DNA of 11,661 nt from RI-92 sp037384645 (GTDB lineage: Bacteria; Pseudomonadota; Gammaproteobacteria; UBA6429; Thiohalophilaceae): contig JARRNT010000090.1 of the NCBI GenBank assembly GCA_037384645.1, positions 1 through 11,661 on the forward strand. Direction: 5' to 3'. Both the position numbers and the translations under genes were made by a program. Below, in pieces: positions 11,433 through 11,661 of the stretch. Position 1 is the first letter of the stretch. The number at the start of each line of letters is the position of its first letter. The notes under the pieces were generated by a model, which was not told the origin of the DNA, made no database searches, and saw only the letters and a program-made list of their open reading frames with translations.

Positions 11433-11464
11433 TGTAAATAATTTTAATTTGTCGCCGACCCCTT
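11433..11464 (-). repeat. REP overlapping the 3' end of the membrane protein gene
   Basis: The minus strand reads AAGGGGTCGGCGACAAATT, then AAAATTATTTACA, matching 7512-7544. The last codons and stop of the membrane protein lie inside this repeat. Confidence 0.75.
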
Positions 11465-11661
11465 CAATCTCTCTCGCCCAGAGCCACTACCGGCGTCGCT
11501 ATCGACCTCCAGTTGTAGTAACGTCAATAGTCTGGCGGCAAACAGACTCTGCCAGCTCAACCCAGTAATGATCGAGCACCGTTCGAATAGGCCATAGTAT
11601 GCATTCAGGCCCCAGATGTTTTTAATGGCAGCGATCGATAGCAGGAGGAAAAATAGGATAC
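11444..11661 (-). CDS. Membrane protein C-terminus, possibly DUF998, cut by window edge
   Basis: The frame is open from the right edge (first full codon at 11659) for 71 codons to TAA at 11444-11446. Residues 1-11 (ILFFLLLSIAA) are the tail of a transmembrane helix. YYGLFERCSIITGLSWQSLF then resembles the GL.eRlSi..g..W...la element that closes DUF998-type integral membrane proteins, but with so little visible this is a suggestion only. The hydrophilic tail DSDAGSGSGRERLKGSATN is odd: its last six residues and stop are encoded by a REP, so the original C-terminus may have been replaced or extended. The N-terminus and start lie outside the window. Confidence 0.55.
   Translation of the reverse strand, partial: ILFFLLLSIAAIKNIWGLNAYYGLFERCSIITGLSWQSLFAARLLTLLQLEVDSDAGSGSGRERLKGSATN

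Overview
The window looks like chromosomal DNA of a Gammaproteobacterium. The support is a decayed dnaJ of proteobacterial type, RAYT transposase relics with dense REP/REPIN repeats, and lipobox-bearing outer-membrane-type lipoproteins. The first gene faintly resembles small helical lipoproteins of sulfur oxidisers (SoxK-like), but that is recall, not a search, and I would not name a genus. Every gene I can support is on the minus strand. Spacers are wide and repeat-filled, so most genes are probably their own transcription units.

Layout, left to right: (1) a helical LysM lipoprotein cut by the left edge; (2) a repeat-filled spacer with a 41-bp tandem repeat and a REP hairpin; (3) an aldo/keto reductase; (4) a spacer with one doubtful ORF; (5) a small cupin protein; (6) a spacer with a REP, a RAYT scrap and a probable terminator; (7) a lipoprotein with seven near-identical SBBP-type repeats, probably a seven-bladed beta-propeller; (8) a large Ala/Pro/Ser-rich coiled-coil protein split in two by a frameshift; (9) a ghost of the dnaJ 3' end; (10) a second lipoprotein, FnIII plus a different seven-repeat propeller; (11) a RAYT C-terminal relic; (12) a TPR-sulfotransferase split by a frameshifting deletion; (13) the C-terminus of a membrane protein, possibly DUF998, cut by the right edge.

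The most striking structure is in the repeats. Three consecutive genes (stops at 7553, 9411 and 11444) carry the same 3' tail in the same orientation: a REP of consensus AAGGGGTCGGTGACAA at or just after the stop, then a 105-106 bp REPIN. A second signal, TATACTTCCTATACTT, lies upstream of four genes and is internally a 9-bp direct repeat. At least four REP variants share a core of the form GGGGNCRG..AC, so they may be one superfamily moved by the RAYT lineage whose remains are present. The region has decayed actively: one dnaJ ghost, at least one RAYT relic and two frameshifted large genes.

No shared pathway links the genes. The common theme is envelope or surface proteins in a repeat-rich, rearranging accessory region. 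I see no tRNA, rRNA, CRISPR array, integrase or defence system.
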